Origin: an uncultured Methanosarcinales archaeon
GTDB lineage: Archaea > Halobacteriota > Methanosarcinia > Methanotrichales > Methanotrichaceae
Direction of reading: 5' to 3'
Length of the DNA stretch: 64,000 nucleotides
NCBI GenBank assembly: GCA_903871465.1
Contig: CAIQHB010000039.1
Location: forward strand, 1 to 64,000
Part shown: piece by piece, positions 53,247 through 62,479 of the stretch
How positions within the stretch are numbered: the stretch's first letter is position 1
Layout: every line of letters starts with the position of its first letter
Notes under the pieces: generated by a model
Told to the model about the DNA's origin: nothing
The model's database searches: none
Seen by the model: the letters and a program-made list of their open reading frames with translations, nothing else
Translations under genes and position numbers: made by a program

Positions 53247-53363
53247 TAGGCTTTGGCCTCCTCGGAATATCCCTCGTCGATGAAAGCGCGCTTTTCAGTT
53301 CGCTCGATCCTCCTGCTGCCTATTGCCAAACGCCCCCTCGCTAATACTATACAATAACACACA

Positions 53364-53392
53364 ATTCTGTCCGATACTAGATCATACAGAAT
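53364..53392. promoter_or_regulatory. Inverted repeat in the nrdJ-cooC intergenic region
   Basis: ATTCTGT (53364-53370) and ACAGAAT (53386-53392) are a perfect seven-base inverted repeat with a 15-base spacer. It abuts CGATATAAAC, the likely TATA box of cooC (ATG 53448), and is near CTAATACTATACAAT, TATA-like on the minus strand for nrdJ. Candidate operator; no sensor is known. Confidence 0.4.
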
Positions 53393-53447
53393 CGATATAA
53401 ACATACATGTCAAAATAGGGATATTCACTTTCAAGAGGTTCACAAGA

Positions 53448-54212
53448 ATGAAAATTGCCATCTCAGGAAAAGGAGGCGTGGGAAAGACCACCCTGGCAGG
53501 AACTCTGGCCCGCCTCTTTGCGCGCGACGGCTATAACGTTCTGGCCATCGACGCCGACCCGAGCATGAATCTGGGCTCGGCGCTTGGAATAAAGCAGCTC
53601 CCGCGACCCGTCACGGATCATAAAGACCTGGTAGAGGAGAGAGCGGGCATGCCCGGGGGCATGTTCAAGATGAACCCCAAGGTCGACGATGTGGTGAATA
53701 TGTGCGGCTGCACCGGTCCCGACAACGTCAAGCTGGTGGTCATGGGCACCATCGATTCAGGCGGCTCGGGCTGCATGTGTCCAGCCAATGCTTTCGTCAA
53801 AGCGCTCATCAGGCACGTCATCGTTCGGGAAAAGGACCTGGTGATCATGGATATGGAAGCGGGCATAGAGCATCTGGGCCGCGCTACTGCCCGGGGAGTG
53901 GACGCTATGATCGCCGTGGTCGAGCCGGGCATGAGATCCATTGAGACCGTGGAGAGGATAATGCATCTCGGCAAAGAGATAGGTATTACCCGGTTCTTCG
54001 CCGTCATAAATAAGGCGGATGATCCGGGACCGGTAGCCGAGAAGCTGGCGCTGATGGGCATACCGGTCCTCGGTACCATTCCCTTCGACAAATGCCTGGT
54101 TCAGGCCGATCTGGATGGAATTACGCCCATCGATGCAGACTGCCCGGCGGTGGAGTCCATCAGAACGATAAAAACCAAACTGGAAGAGATGTTCATTGAA
54201 AAAAAGCAATAA
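53448..54212 (+). CDS. cooC: CooC-type nickel-insertion ATPase
   Basis: A MinD/ParA-like P-loop ATPase that delivers Ni to CO dehydrogenase. The 254-aa product shows the deviant Walker A KGGVGKTT (8-15), IDADPSMNLGSALG (Walker A' region), GCMCPANAFVKAL with the Cys-x-Cys metal site (about residues 109-111), DMEAGIEHLGRATARGVDAMI (Walker B) and NKADDPG. In a methanogen it is expected to serve CO dehydrogenase/acetyl-CoA synthase, central to acetate use. No CODH gene lies in the window. The adjacent CGCTGP motif (about 85) is an extra Cys pair. Confidence 0.9.
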   Translation: MKIAISGKGGVGKTTLAGTLARLFARDGYNVLAIDADPSMNLGSALGIKQLPRPVTDHKDLVEERAGMPGGMFKMNPKVDDVVNMCGCTGPDNVKLVVMGTIDSGGSGCMCPANAFVKALIRHVIVREKDLVIMDMEAGIEHLGRATARGVDAMIAVVEPGMRSIETVERIMHLGKEIGITRFFAVINKADDPGPVAEKLALMGIPVLGTIPFDKCLVQADLDGITPIDADCPAVESIRTIKTKLEEMFIEKKQ

Positions 54213-54218
54213 ACAGGC

Positions 54219-55214
54219 CTAGAGGGTCAGGTGGCCTGCCTTCAGACCCTCTTTTACAATAGACCCGATAACCTTAGACCCGGGACCCATGATCCTGCAG
54301 GCTTCCTGGGCCTCTTCTTCGGCTACTACCACAACAAAGCCCATACCCATGTTGAAGGTCCTGTACATCTCTTCATCGTCGACATTCCCCTGCTCCTGCA
54401 GGAACCGGAAGATAGGTTGAGGCTCCAGCGGATCGGTGATCTCAAATCCAAGATCCGTGATCCTGTGCAGCTTGAGAAGCCCGGAGCCGGTTATGTGCGC
54501 CAGCCCGTGCACACTGCATTGCCGGACCAGCTCTACGATCTCGGGATAGATCCTGGTAGGTGTAAGCAGCTCTTCTCCGATGGTATTTTTCCCATCCGGC
54601 ATCTGATCGAAATAAGTATACTTGGACTCGGCTACGATGGCGCGGGCCAGAGTGTAGCCGTTGCTGTGCAGACCGCTGCTGGGGACACCAACGAGCGTGT
54701 CCCCCATCTGGATCTTCTCTCCGGTCACAATCTTATCCTTGTCCACGACTCCGATGGCGGTTCCCGCCAGGTCAAAGCCCCGAATGATCTCCGGTAAGGA
54801 AGCCGTCTCCCCACCCACGATAGTCATATTGGAGATTTCAGCCCCGCGGGCTAGCCCGATGGCAATCTGCGCCGCGCGCTCCGGGTCCACCTTTTCTACA
54901 GCCAGATAGTCCACAAAGGCTATGGGCTCAGCTCCGATGGCATAAAGGTCGTTCACATTCATGGCGATGCAGTCAATGCCCACCGTATCCCATTTCTCAA
55001 TGGCGTTGGCGATGAGAACCTTCGACCCTACACCGTCTGTAGTCATGGCCAGGGCAAAGCTTCCCATATCCAGCAATCCGGCGTAGTGGCCGATCTGTGT
55101 CATTGCCGCACCGAACCCCTTGCGCTTCGTGGTCAGCACGGCCTTCATGGCGTCAATGGATCTGTTCTCTAAGTTGATATCCACACCGGCATTTGCATAC
55201 GTAAGCTTCCTCAT
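54219..55214 (-). CDS. purM: Phosphoribosylformylglycinamidine cyclo-ligase
   Basis: Purine synthesis step 5, making AIR. The 331-aa product matches PurM: LTYANAGVDINLENRSIDAMK, DGVGSKVLIANA (metal/ATP), DCIAMNVNDLYAIGAEPIAFVDYLAVE, GGETASLPEI, GVPSSGLHSNGYTLAR and GLAHITGSGLLKLHRI, ending with NMGMGFVVVV. It overlaps the aspartate kinase gene by four bases, so the two are co-transcribed although their pathways differ. Convergent with cooC. Confidence 0.96.
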   Translation of the reverse strand: MRKLTYANAGVDINLENRSIDAMKAVLTTKRKGFGAAMTQIGHYAGLLDMGSFALAMTTDGVGSKVLIANAIEKWDTVGIDCIAMNVNDLYAIGAEPIAFVDYLAVEKVDPERAAQIAIGLARGAEISNMTIVGGETASLPEIIRGFDLAGTAIGVVDKDKIVTGEKIQMGDTLVGVPSSGLHSNGYTLARAIVAESKYTYFDQMPDGKNTIGEELLTPTRIYPEIVELVRQCSVHGLAHITGSGLLKLHRITDLGFEITDPLEPQPIFRFLQEQGNVDDEEMYRTFNMGMGFVVVVAEEEAQEACRIMGPGSKVIGSIVKEGLKAGHLTL

Positions 55215-56605
55215 ACCTCACCGCCCAGACCGAACTCGCTATGCAGTTCCCTCACGGCCCGTTCTCCATCCTTGGATGCGACCACGAAGGAGATATTGTG
55301 CTGACCCGATGCCTGGCTGATCATAACCACATTTATCTTGGCCGCCCCCATGGCCTTGAAGACCCTGGCGGCGACTCCGGGAGTGCCGGCCATTCCAGAG
55401 CCGGTTACAGCCACGGTTGAGACATCATGGTCGTGAGAGATCTCCTTGACCAGATCCTGAGGGAACTCTGAACGCAATACATCCTCGGCCACCTCTACCT
55501 GACGCTCTTCGATGACCATGGAGATATTGGCTTCAGAAGACCCCTGGCTGATCATGACGATGTTAATGCCGGCTTTTGCCAGTGCCGTGAAAGCGCGAGC
55601 GGCCACTCCTAGTGTCCCAATCATTCCTGCACCGGATATGTTCAGCAGGGCCACGCCCTTGTGTAATGTGACCGCTTTTATCACATCCTTCTTTGGGATA
55701 TCTTCATGCACAATCTGTGTGCCCGGGGCATCGGGATCGAATGTGCATTTGACGCGCACTGGAATGCCCTTGCGAATGGCGGGCTCGATGGCCCTGGGGT
55801 GCAAGACCTTGGCTCCGAAGTAAGACAGCTCCATGGCTTCCCGATAAGAGATGATGGGAATTGTCTTGGCCTCGGGCACAATCTTGGGGTCCGTGGTCAT
55901 GATCCCTAAGGTCTCCTTCCAAAACCATATCTCGTCTGCGTCTATGGCCGCCCCGATGAGCGAGGCGGACAGATCTGAGCCGCCACGTCCCAGGGTAGTA
56001 ATGGTACCCTTCTCGTCTTTGGCTATGAAACCGGTTACCACCGGAACCCCCTTGAGGGGCAAGAGCCTTTGGGGAATCTGACTGTAGGTCTTTTCCAGCG
56101 GTCTGGTGTCCCCGTAGTTGCTGTCCGTGACGATTCCGGCCTCCGAGCCGGTATAATGCTGAGAGGGGATACCCAGATCCCTTAAAACTCCGGCCAGGAT
56201 GGGAGCAGCCAGTTGCTCGCCATAGCTGGAGATATAATCTAAGGAGCGCGGTGTCAGCTCGCCCAAATAGCAGATGCCGATATAGGCTTTCTCCAGCTCG
56301 GAGAGCTTCATGGATACCGTCTCACGAACCTCTTTGGCGATTTCTGGATCTTTGATTGCATCGAATATAGCCTGATTATGTCGATCCGTGAGCTTCTCCA
56401 TAAAATCGATCACATCTGAGACGTTTCCCTCTTTTGCCGCCTTTCTGGCACAGGCCAGTAGGTCATCTGTAACGCCTTGAAGGGCAGAGGTGACGAGAAC
56501 TATCTCATTGTCGCGGTTGAAATGCTTGACCAGATCGCCCACATGCCTCAGCCGGTTTCCGTCAGCAACGGAAACACCACCAAACTTCATTACCAAGCGC
56601 GCCAT
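55211..56605 (-). CDS. lysC: Aspartate kinase with two ACT domains
   Basis: First step of the aspartate pathway (Lys, Thr, Met). From ATG 56605 the product is 464 aa: VMKFGGVSVADGNRLRHV, VTSALQGVTDDLLACA, GYLGELTPRSLDYISSYGEQL, FIAKDEKGTITTLGRGGSDLSASL. Two ACT domains fill the C-terminus (GVALLNISGAGMIGTLGVAARAFTALAKAGINIVMISQGSSE; VSTVAVTGSGMAGTPGVAARVFKAMGAAKINVVMISQAS), indicating feedback control. A TATA-like GCTTAAAT lies about 30 bases upstream (minus strand), consistent with a leaderless start. First gene of the lysC-purM unit. Confidence 0.95.
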   Translation of the reverse strand: MARLVMKFGGVSVADGNRLRHVGDLVKHFNRDNEIVLVTSALQGVTDDLLACARKAAKEGNVSDVIDFMEKLTDRHNQAIFDAIKDPEIAKEVRETVSMKLSELEKAYIGICYLGELTPRSLDYISSYGEQLAAPILAGVLRDLGIPSQHYTGSEAGIVTDSNYGDTRPLEKTYSQIPQRLLPLKGVPVVTGFIAKDEKGTITTLGRGGSDLSASLIGAAIDADEIWFWKETLGIMTTDPKIVPEAKTIPIISYREAMELSYFGAKVLHPRAIEPAIRKGIPVRVKCTFDPDAPGTQIVHEDIPKKDVIKAVTLHKGVALLNISGAGMIGTLGVAARAFTALAKAGINIVMISQGSSEANISMVIEERQVEVAEDVLRSEFPQDLVKEISHDHDVSTVAVTGSGMAGTPGVAARVFKAMGAAKINVVMISQASGQHNISFVVASKDGERAVRELHSEFGLGGEV

Positions 56606-56733
56606 CGTAAAAACCTTTGTTTTGCTATCTTCGCAGCGATTTAAGCTTTGCCTACCAATGGGCAATTAACTAAAAAAAGGAGGCAGCCCCAGCATTCAAA
56701 ACAATCCGAATCGAAACCACCCTGAGAAGGCCG

Positions 56734-56743
56734 AAGGCTTAAA
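56734..56743 (+). promoter_or_regulatory. TATA-box candidate for the EF-2 gene
   Basis: GGCTTAAATAG lies about 75 bases before ATG 56815, so a leader of about 50 bases is expected. Confidence 0.5.
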
Positions 56744-56814
56744 TAGATTGAGTCCGAGGAATCTGAGTCCTAGTCTGGATTATAACATTTATCTTAAACT
56801 TCGCGAGGCGTATT

Positions 56815-59010
56815 ATGGGCAAGAGGAAAAAGATAGCAGAACGTGTGACGACTCTGATGGATAAGCCTGAATTTATCAGGAATATTGGAATCGTAGCGCA
56901 TATTGATCACGGTAAGACAACCCTTTCTGATAACCTTCTGGGAGGCGCAGGCATGATCTCCATGGAGCTGGCAGGTAAGCAACTCTTCATGGATTTCGAT
57001 CCCCTGGAGCAGGCCAGAGGTATCACCATCGATGCGGCCAACGTATCCATGGTCCATGAAGTGGACGGCAAAGAATATCTGATCAACATGATCGATACTC
57101 CCGGTCACGTAGACTTCGGAGGCGACGTCACTCGTGCCATGCGTGCCGTAGACGGCGCTGTAGTCGTTGTGGACGCTGTCGAAGGCGCCATGCCCCAGAC
57201 GGAGACGGTGCTTCGGCAGGCCCTGAAAGAAGGCGTTCGGCCGGTCCTGTTCGTCAATAAAGTTGACCGCATGATCAACGAGCTCAAGGTGGAGAAGAAG
57301 GACATGGCTGCCCGCCTGGGCAAGGTCATCGACAATGTCAATAAGCTCATTCAGGGAATGGACGAAGAGAAATACAAAAACGGCTGGAAACTGGATGCGT
57401 CCAAAGGGAATATCGCATTCGGCTCAGCCCTCTACAACTGGGCAATAAGCGTTCCTCAGATGAAGAAGACAGGCATCGGCTTTGATCAGGTTGTCGATTA
57501 CTGCCGGGAAGGAAAGATGAAGGAGCTGGCCGAAAAAGTGCCGCTTTACATAGCCGTTAACGATATGGTGGTAAAGTTCCTTCCCAGCCCCATCGCCGCC
57601 CAAAGGGAGAGGGTCAAGGTCATCTGGCACGGCGACTGGGATAGCCCCGTCGGAAAAGCCATGGCGACCTGCGATCCGAAGGGTCCAGTCGCCTTCATGA
57701 TCAACAAGTTGAAGATCGACCCGCACGCAGGCGAGGTGGCCACGGGAAGGCTCTTCTCTGGAACCCTCAGGCGCGGCATGGAGCTATACGTATCCGGCGT
57801 GGTCGAGACCAACCGTATCCAGCAAACGGGCATCGTCATGGGTGCAGAGAGAGTTGAGGTTGAGGAGATTCCTGCCGGAAACATCGCGGCAGTCACTGGT
57901 CTGCGAGATGCCATTGTGGGCTCTACCGTCTCTTCGGAACAGGACATGTCGCCCTTCGAGCAGATCAAGCACGTCTCTGAACCGGTCATGACCGTAGCCG
58001 TCGAGGCCAAGAATACCCGCGACCTGCCCAAGGTGGTAGAGGTCTTGAGGCAGATCGCCAAAGAGGACCCGACCCTGCAGGTCACCATCAACGAGGAGAC
58101 CGGCGAGCACCTCCTGGCCGGCATGGGTGAGTTGCATCTGGATGTCACTGTAACAAGGCTTCAGCGCGATCGCGGCGTGGAGTTGAAGACCTCACCACCC
58201 ATAGTAGTATATCGTGAGTCCATCAGCGGCAGAGCCGGGCCCGTAGAAGGAAAGTCACCCAACCACCACAACCGCTTCTACATCGAGTTTGAGCCCCTGG
58301 AACCGGGCGTGATCGAGGCCTTGAGAGAAGGCAAGATCAGCATGAAGATGGAAGAGGTCGAGCGCAGGAAGGTTCTCATCGAAAAGGGCATGGAAAAGGA
58401 GGAGGCCAAGAGCATTGTCGGATACTTTGGCACCAATGTCCTTCTCAACATGACCAAGGGTATTCAGTACCTGAGAGAGACCATGGAGCTCATCTTGGAG
58501 GGCTTCGAGGAGGCCCTGAAGAACGGCCCCATATCCAGAGAACCTGCGCAGGGCATAAAAGCCAAGCTCGTCGATGTGAAGCTGCATGAGGACGCCGTTC
58601 ACCGCGGCCCAGCTCAGGTCATTCCTGCGGTCAGACAGGCAGTGCAGGCCGGAATACTCATGGCGGACCCAGTTCTGCTGGAACCCTTCCAGAACGTCTA
58701 TATACAGGTGCCTCAGGATCAAATGGGTGGAGCCATGTCTGAGATCCAGGGACGCAGGGGCGTTATCCTGAACATGGACAGCCAGGGCGACATGATAATC
58801 CTCAAGGCCAAAATGCCTGTGGCACAGATGTTCGGATTCTCCGGGGCCATAAGGTCGGCCACCGAAGGAAGAGCTCTCTGGTCATCGGAGTTCGCAGGAT
58901 TCGAGCCCTTGCCCAACAACCTGCTGCTAGATACCGTCAAACAGATCAGGACAAGAAAGGGGCTGAAACCGGAAATGCCCAAACCAAGCGATTATCTGAA
59001 GGTTGTATAA
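56815..59010 (+). CDS. fusA: Translation elongation factor 2
   Basis: GTPase that moves tRNA and mRNA through the ribosome. The 731-aa archaeal EF-2 begins with a [38 protein letters not shown] segment (P-loop AHIDHGKT), then [38 protein letters not shown] and NKVDRM (NKxD). Domain IV contains [16 protein letters not shown], whose His is the diphthamide site in archaeal and eukaryotic EF-2. Full length. Leads the translation gene set 56.8-60.7 kb. Confidence 0.97.
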   Translation: MGKRKKIAERVTTLMDKPEFIRNIGIVAHIDHGKTTLSDNLLGGAGMISMELAGKQLFMDFDPLEQARGITIDAANVSMVHEVDGKEYLINMIDTPGHVDFGGDVTRAMRAVDGAVVVVDAVEGAMPQTETVLRQALKEGVRPVLFVNKVDRMINELKVEKKDMAARLGKVIDNVNKLIQGMDEEKYKNGWKLDASKGNIAFGSALYNWAISVPQMKKTGIGFDQVVDYCREGKMKELAEKVPLYIAVNDMVVKFLPSPIAAQRERVKVIWHGDWDSPVGKAMATCDPKGPVAFMINKLKIDPHAGEVATGRLFSGTLRRGMELYVSGVVETNRIQQTGIVMGAERVEVEEIPAGNIAAVTGLRDAIVGSTVSSEQDMSPFEQIKHVSEPVMTVAVEAKNTRDLPKVVEVLRQIAKEDPTLQVTINEETGEHLLAGMGELHLDVTVTRLQRDRGVELKTSPPIVVYRESISGRAGPVEGKSPNHHNRFYIEFEPLEPGVIEALREGKISMKMEEVERRKVLIEKGMEKEEAKSIVGYFGTNVLLNMTKGIQYLRETMELILEGFEEALKNGPISREPAQGIKAKLVDVKLHEDAVHRGPAQVIPAVRQAVQAGILMADPVLLEPFQNVYIQVPQDQMGGAMSEIQGRRGVILNMDSQGDMIILKAKMPVAQMFGFSGAIRSATEGRALWSSEFAGFEPLPNNLLLDTVKQIRTRKGLKPEMPKPSDYLKVV

Positions 59011-59088
59011 GTTCGGCCTTCGAAAAGATTAAACACAAAGGCAGAAATACTGAAAAATATGGATAGTGCCAGTTGGAGGAGATAAGTT

Positions 59089-60363
59089 ATGGCAGATGCA
59101 AAGCCACATCTCAATCTAGCATTCATTGGACATGTCGACCATGGTAAGTCGACCACTGTAGGCAGATTGATGTTCGAGACGGGAGCAGTAGATGCTCACG
59201 TCATTGATGAGTACAGGAAAGAAGCAGCATCCAAAGGAAAGGCAACCTTCGAGTTCGCCTGGGTCATGGATAGCCTGAAGGAAGAGCGGGAGAGGGGCGT
59301 CACCATCGATATCGCCCATCACCGCTTCGATACCGCCAAGTTCTACTTTACCGTAGTGGACTGCCCTGGTCACAGGGACTTCGTGAAGAACATGATCACT
59401 GGAGCCAGCCAGGCCGATGCGGCCGTACTGGTAGTAGCTGTCCCGGACGGCGTCATGGCTCAGACCAAGGAGCACGTATTCCTATCCAGGACCTTGGGAG
59501 TCAACCAGTTGATCGTGGCCATGAACAAGATCGATGCCACCACACCACCCTTCGATGAGAAGAGATTCAACCAGGTTAAGGATGAGGTAGGCAAGCTCCT
59601 GAAGATGGTCGGATACAAGCTGGAAGAGATACCCTTCGTGCCCATTTCCGGGCTGATGGGAGATAACCTCGCGAAATCCAGTGCCAATCTGCCCTGGTAT
59701 AAGGGTCCGACCCTGCTGGATGCCCTGAACGGCCTCAAGGTGCCAGAGAAGCCAACCAAACTGCCTCTGCGCGTGCCGGTGCAGGATGTCTACACTATAT
59801 CTGGTGTCGGCACAGTGCCAGTAGGCAGAGTTGAGACGGGCGTCATGAGAAAGAACGACAAGATCATCTTCGAGCCCGCCGGCGTGGCTGGTGAGGTCAA
59901 GTCCATCGAGATGCATCACGAAGAAGTTCTCGAGGCATTCCCTGGAGACAACATCGGATGGAACGTGCGCGGTGTCTCCAAGAAGGATATCCGTCGCGGT
60001 GACGTCTGCGGATCGGCTGAGAAGCCCCCAACCGTGGCCAAGGAGTTCAAGGCCCAGATAGTAGTGTTGCAGCATCCCAGCGCCATATCGGCAGGATACA
60101 CTCCCGTGTTCCACTGCCATACCGCTCAGATCGCATGCACCCTAACTGCGATTCTGGCCAAGCTGGACCCGAAGACAGGAGCTGTCAAGGAAGAGAACCC
60201 GGCCTTCATCAAGGCAGGAGATGCGGCCATTATCATGGTTGCGCCCTCCAAGCCCATGGTCATAGAGCCAGTGAAGGAGATCCCACAGCTGGGAAGATTC
60301 GCCATTAGAGACATGGGCACGACCGTCGCCGCCGGCATGTGCATAAGCGTGGTCCCACGCTAA
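59089..60363 (+). CDS. tuf: Translation elongation factor 1-alpha
   Basis: GTPase that brings aminoacyl-tRNA to the ribosome. The 424-aa product shows [10 protein letters not shown] (P-loop), the [27 protein letters not shown] effector region, [22 protein letters not shown] and MNKIDA (NKxD), with domain 2/3 conserved to the end ([17 protein letters not shown]). GGAGGAGAT lies eight bases before ATG 59089. It is 78 bases after fusA and 21 bases before rps10, the conserved archaeal order. Confidence 0.97.
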   Translation: MADAKPHLNLAFIGHVDHGKSTTVGRLMFETGAVDAHVIDEYRKEAASKGKATFEFAWVMDSLKEERERGVTIDIAHHRFDTAKFYFTVVDCPGHRDFVKNMITGASQADAAVLVVAVPDGVMAQTKEHVFLSRTLGVNQLIVAMNKIDATTPPFDEKRFNQVKDEVGKLLKMVGYKLEEIPFVPISGLMGDNLAKSSANLPWYKGPTLLDALNGLKVPEKPTKLPLRVPVQDVYTISGVGTVPVGRVETGVMRKNDKIIFEPAGVAGEVKSIEMHHEEVLEAFPGDNIGWNVRGVSKKDIRRGDVCGSAEKPPTVAKEFKAQIVVLQHPSAISAGYTPVFHCHTAQIACTLTAILAKLDPKTGAVKEENPAFIKAGDAAIIMVAPSKPMVIEPVKEIPQLGRFAIRDMGTTVAAGMCISVVPR

Positions 60364-60384
60364 GCCAAATTTTTTGGTGTAAAC

Positions 60385-60693
60385 ATGCAGAAGGCAAGAA
60401 TTCGGCTCTCCGGCACAAATCCTCTGATGCTGGACGATATTTGCAACCAGGTCAAAGGAATTGCCCAGAGAACAGGTGTCCACATGGCGGGACCTATTCC
60501 ACTGCCCACGAAAAAGATGGTCGTTCCCTGCAGGAAGAGTCCTGATGGAGAAGGAACAGCCACGTGGGATCATTGGGAGATGAGAGTGCATAAGAGGCTC
60601 ATCGATCTGGATGCAGACGAGCGAGCCCTGCGGCAGCTCATGAGAATCCAGGTACCCAAAAACGTAAATATTGAGATTGTTCTCGAAAGCTAG
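60385..60693 (+). CDS. rps10: 30S ribosomal protein S10
   Basis: The 102-aa product is the archaeal/eukaryotic S10/S20e type: [98 protein letters not shown], in normal order and size. It follows tuf by 21 bases and is surely co-transcribed. Confidence 0.97.
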   Translation: MQKARIRLSGTNPLMLDDICNQVKGIAQRTGVHMAGPIPLPTKKMVVPCRKSPDGEGTATWDHWEMRVHKRLIDLDADERALRQLMRIQVPKNVNIEIVLES

Positions 60694-60798
60694 ATGAGTA
60701 GGTAGGGCTGCTTCCAGGGGAAGAGAGCCCGTTGCCTATATATCCACAATTTTGCTGATATATAATGGAGTTCCCGAGCACCCCGAAAAGGAAAGCAT

Positions 60799-60872
60799 GG
60801 ACTCGTAGTATAGTCTGGATAGAATAGAGGCCTCCGGAGCCTCGGGCCCGGGTTCGAATCCCGGCGGGTCCG
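60799..60872 (+). tRNA. tRNA-Arg (anticodon CCG)
   Basis: Acceptor GGACTCG pairs with CGGGTCC (60865-60871; one G-T pair), anticodon stem GAGGC/GCCTC with loop CTCCGGA, T arm CCGGG-TTCGAAT-CCCGG, discriminator G. The D stem is weak (G-T, T-A, A-A mismatch, T-G). No intron. A TATA-like GATATATAATG lies about 30-40 bases upstream. Confidence 0.9.
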
Positions 60873-60889
60873 TCAGAATCTTTTTTGAG

Positions 60890-61165
60890 CTATCGCAGAG
60901 ATTGCGGCGACACCGTCACTAAGCCGTTATCATTGACCGGATTTGCGATCAGCTTCCCGGTGGCATTCATGGAATAGCCTAAGGGCAGCTTCCCCCAACC
61001 CCATAGATCCGCCTCATTGCTGGAGTTGGTCTGGTTGGTGCTGTTGTTTGAATCAATGGTGCCAAGAATGGACCGGCCCGTGCCTCCGCTGAGCTGCAAC
61101 GGTGCAGCGAAGCAATTCACGGCCAATAACAAAAAGACTACGCAAAATACGATCAAGTCCTTCAT
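60890..61165 (-). CDS. Small secreted sequon-rich protein, 91 aa
   Basis: From ATG 61165 (preceded by GGGTAAGTGAT) the product starts with a signal peptide (MKDLIVFCVVFLLLAVNCFA). The mature part is about 70 residues with a Ser/Asn/Thr-rich stretch (SNNSTNQTNSSNE) carrying several N-x-S/T sequons, then WGWGKLPLGYSMNATGKLIANPVNDNG. No family recognised; a surface protein. The 12 codons upstream (to 61201) are unlikely to be used. Convergent with tRNA-Arg. Confidence 0.65.
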   Translation of the reverse strand: MKDLIVFCVVFLLLAVNCFAAPLQLSGGTGRSILGTIDSNNSTNQTNSSNEADLWGWGKLPLGYSMNATGKLIANPVNDNGLVTVSPQSLR

Positions 61166-61301
61166 ATCACTTACCCTGGCCAGTCTCTCATGCGGGATCA
61201 TTAAATAGCCATCGCCGCCTTGGAGGCGCCACCGATCTATTCGGGCAAACTATTTTATATTTGCTCATTTCGAGTGGCACCAATGGTTCCAGGGAGAGAT
61301 C

Positions 61302-61499
61302 TTAGCTATGTGCCGATTCTTTCATCCTGTCCTGGGACCGATCCCTGCAAGCCAAATTCTCCTCGCCCTCGATCTTCTTGAGGATGATTGTCCCATCCCC
61401 GAGCTGATCCACCGCGATCTTGTCTCCCGAGCAGAGGTTCAGGCCGTATCTGATAGCAAGAGGAAGCTGGATCCTGCCGTTGGCATCAATATTTGTCAT
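61302..61499 (-). CDS. AbrB/SpoVT-like transcription regulator, 65 aa
   Basis: A short swapped-hairpin AbrB-type DNA-binding protein: NIDANGRIQLPLAIRYGLNLCSGDKIAVDQLGDGTIILKKIE has the (D/N)xxGRIxLPxxIRxxLxLxxGDxIxV pattern, with the TxI..IxLKK end. The C-terminal 15 residues are hydrophilic (NLACRDRSQDRMKESAHS). Starts at ATG 61499. Such proteins act as dimers, sometimes as antitoxins; no toxin gene is next to it. Possible targets nearby include its own promoter. No operator was identified. Confidence 0.8.
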   Translation of the reverse strand: MTNIDANGRIQLPLAIRYGLNLCSGDKIAVDQLGDGTIILKKIEGEENLACRDRSQDRMKESAHS

Positions 61500-61625
61500 C
61501 AAACCCACTCACCAAAGATCCCTAGTTGCGGATTTATAAAAAGATTATTCTGAGATGAGGTTCATATGAAAGCCGGGGATATTTGCCGTGCCCGAAATAG
61601 ATGCCAAAATAGCCACATTGATCCA

Positions 61626-62318
61626 TTAGCAGTCTATGCCGCATCCCGGCTGCACCTTCTCTTCGCCGGGATTTTCATGGAACACCAGCCTTTTCTCCAC
61701 ATCGAACTTGCCGGTGAATGCCTCATGGACCTTGAGATCCTTGCTGAACATCTTGTGCATGTGAGCGTCAGTCTGCCAGGTACCGTTAAAGGCATTCCTG
61801 GTATCTATGCCCACAGTTTGTACTGGACTTGCTTTGAGCAGTTCTGCGATCTTATTGGGATCGCCGGTATAGGAAGCAGGGTTGGCAGAAGCAAAGTAGC
61901 TGCTTCCAACTCTGTCCATCTCCGTGACTGAGAAGGTTTCCGTGATATCTGCGCCTATGCCGCCCCAGAATGAATTGGAGCTGATATGCTTTATTCCCAC
62001 CAAGGGAGTCTTGCCGGAGTAGGTGAGACGGGTATTCTCGAAAAGGTCCAGCGGCACAGCTGAGCCGTTGACCAACCCTGGGATCTTGGCAGACTTCTGA
62101 GCTTCGACGGTACCTGTATCCATCTCCAGGTCGCCATCGCCGGTCATGAAATTGTCATACTCCAAGGCTAGCTGCCTGTCCTTTACGGAGACGCCCACCT
62201 CGAAGGTGCCTGTTCCCGTCACCTTCAGCGTGTTGCTAAAATCTCCATCCTGGCCCTGCTCGTTGATGGCAGGAGTTGCATAGACCGGCCCCAGAGAGAA
62301 GAGAAACATTAGCAACAA
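61626..62318 (-). CDS. Secreted family protein, paralogue of 546 (disturbed 5' end)
   Basis: Mature part aligns with 546 over its length: VTGTGTFEVGVSVKDRQLALEYDNFMTGDGDLEMD, YSGKTPLVGIKHI, SFWGGIGADITETFSV, VGIDTRNAFNGTW, HEAFTGKFDVEKRLVFHENP and the final CGIDC. In the frame, the only start codons are TTG 62318 and 62315 or ATG 62309, which leave a short, uncharged signal peptide. Removing one G from GGGG at 62347-62350 (minus strand) joins an ATG at 62352 to the gene and gives MGRSTKGVAIALLLMFLFSLGPVYA, a normal signal peptide resembling that of 546. A frameshift or a sequencing error is therefore suspected. Confidence 0.8.
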   Translation of the reverse strand: MLLMFLFSLGPVYATPAINEQGQDGDFSNTLKVTGTGTFEVGVSVKDRQLALEYDNFMTGDGDLEMDTGTVEAQKSAKIPGLVNGSAVPLDLFENTRLTYSGKTPLVGIKHISSNSFWGGIGADITETFSVTEMDRVGSSYFASANPASYTGDPNKIAELLKASPVQTVGIDTRNAFNGTWQTDAHMHKMFSKDLKVHEAFTGKFDVEKRLVFHENPGEEKVQPGCGIDC

Positions 62319-62479
62319 AGCTATTGCTACTCCCTTCGTGCTTCTACCCCATTTCTTATCTTAGCACACATTAGCTCTTCTAGCTAAAAAAGTTATTGTT
62401 GCCAGGGATGAAATGATCCATTTTTCAGCCGCCATTTTCTGATTAAAATAAATAAATTTCCCGGATATATTTCAAATTA

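Noticed and set aside
53247-53447. Cobalamin riboswitch upstream of the B12-dependent RNR
   Set aside because: No B12-box-like sequence or multi-helix structure was seen; only a small inverted repeat near the cooC promoter.
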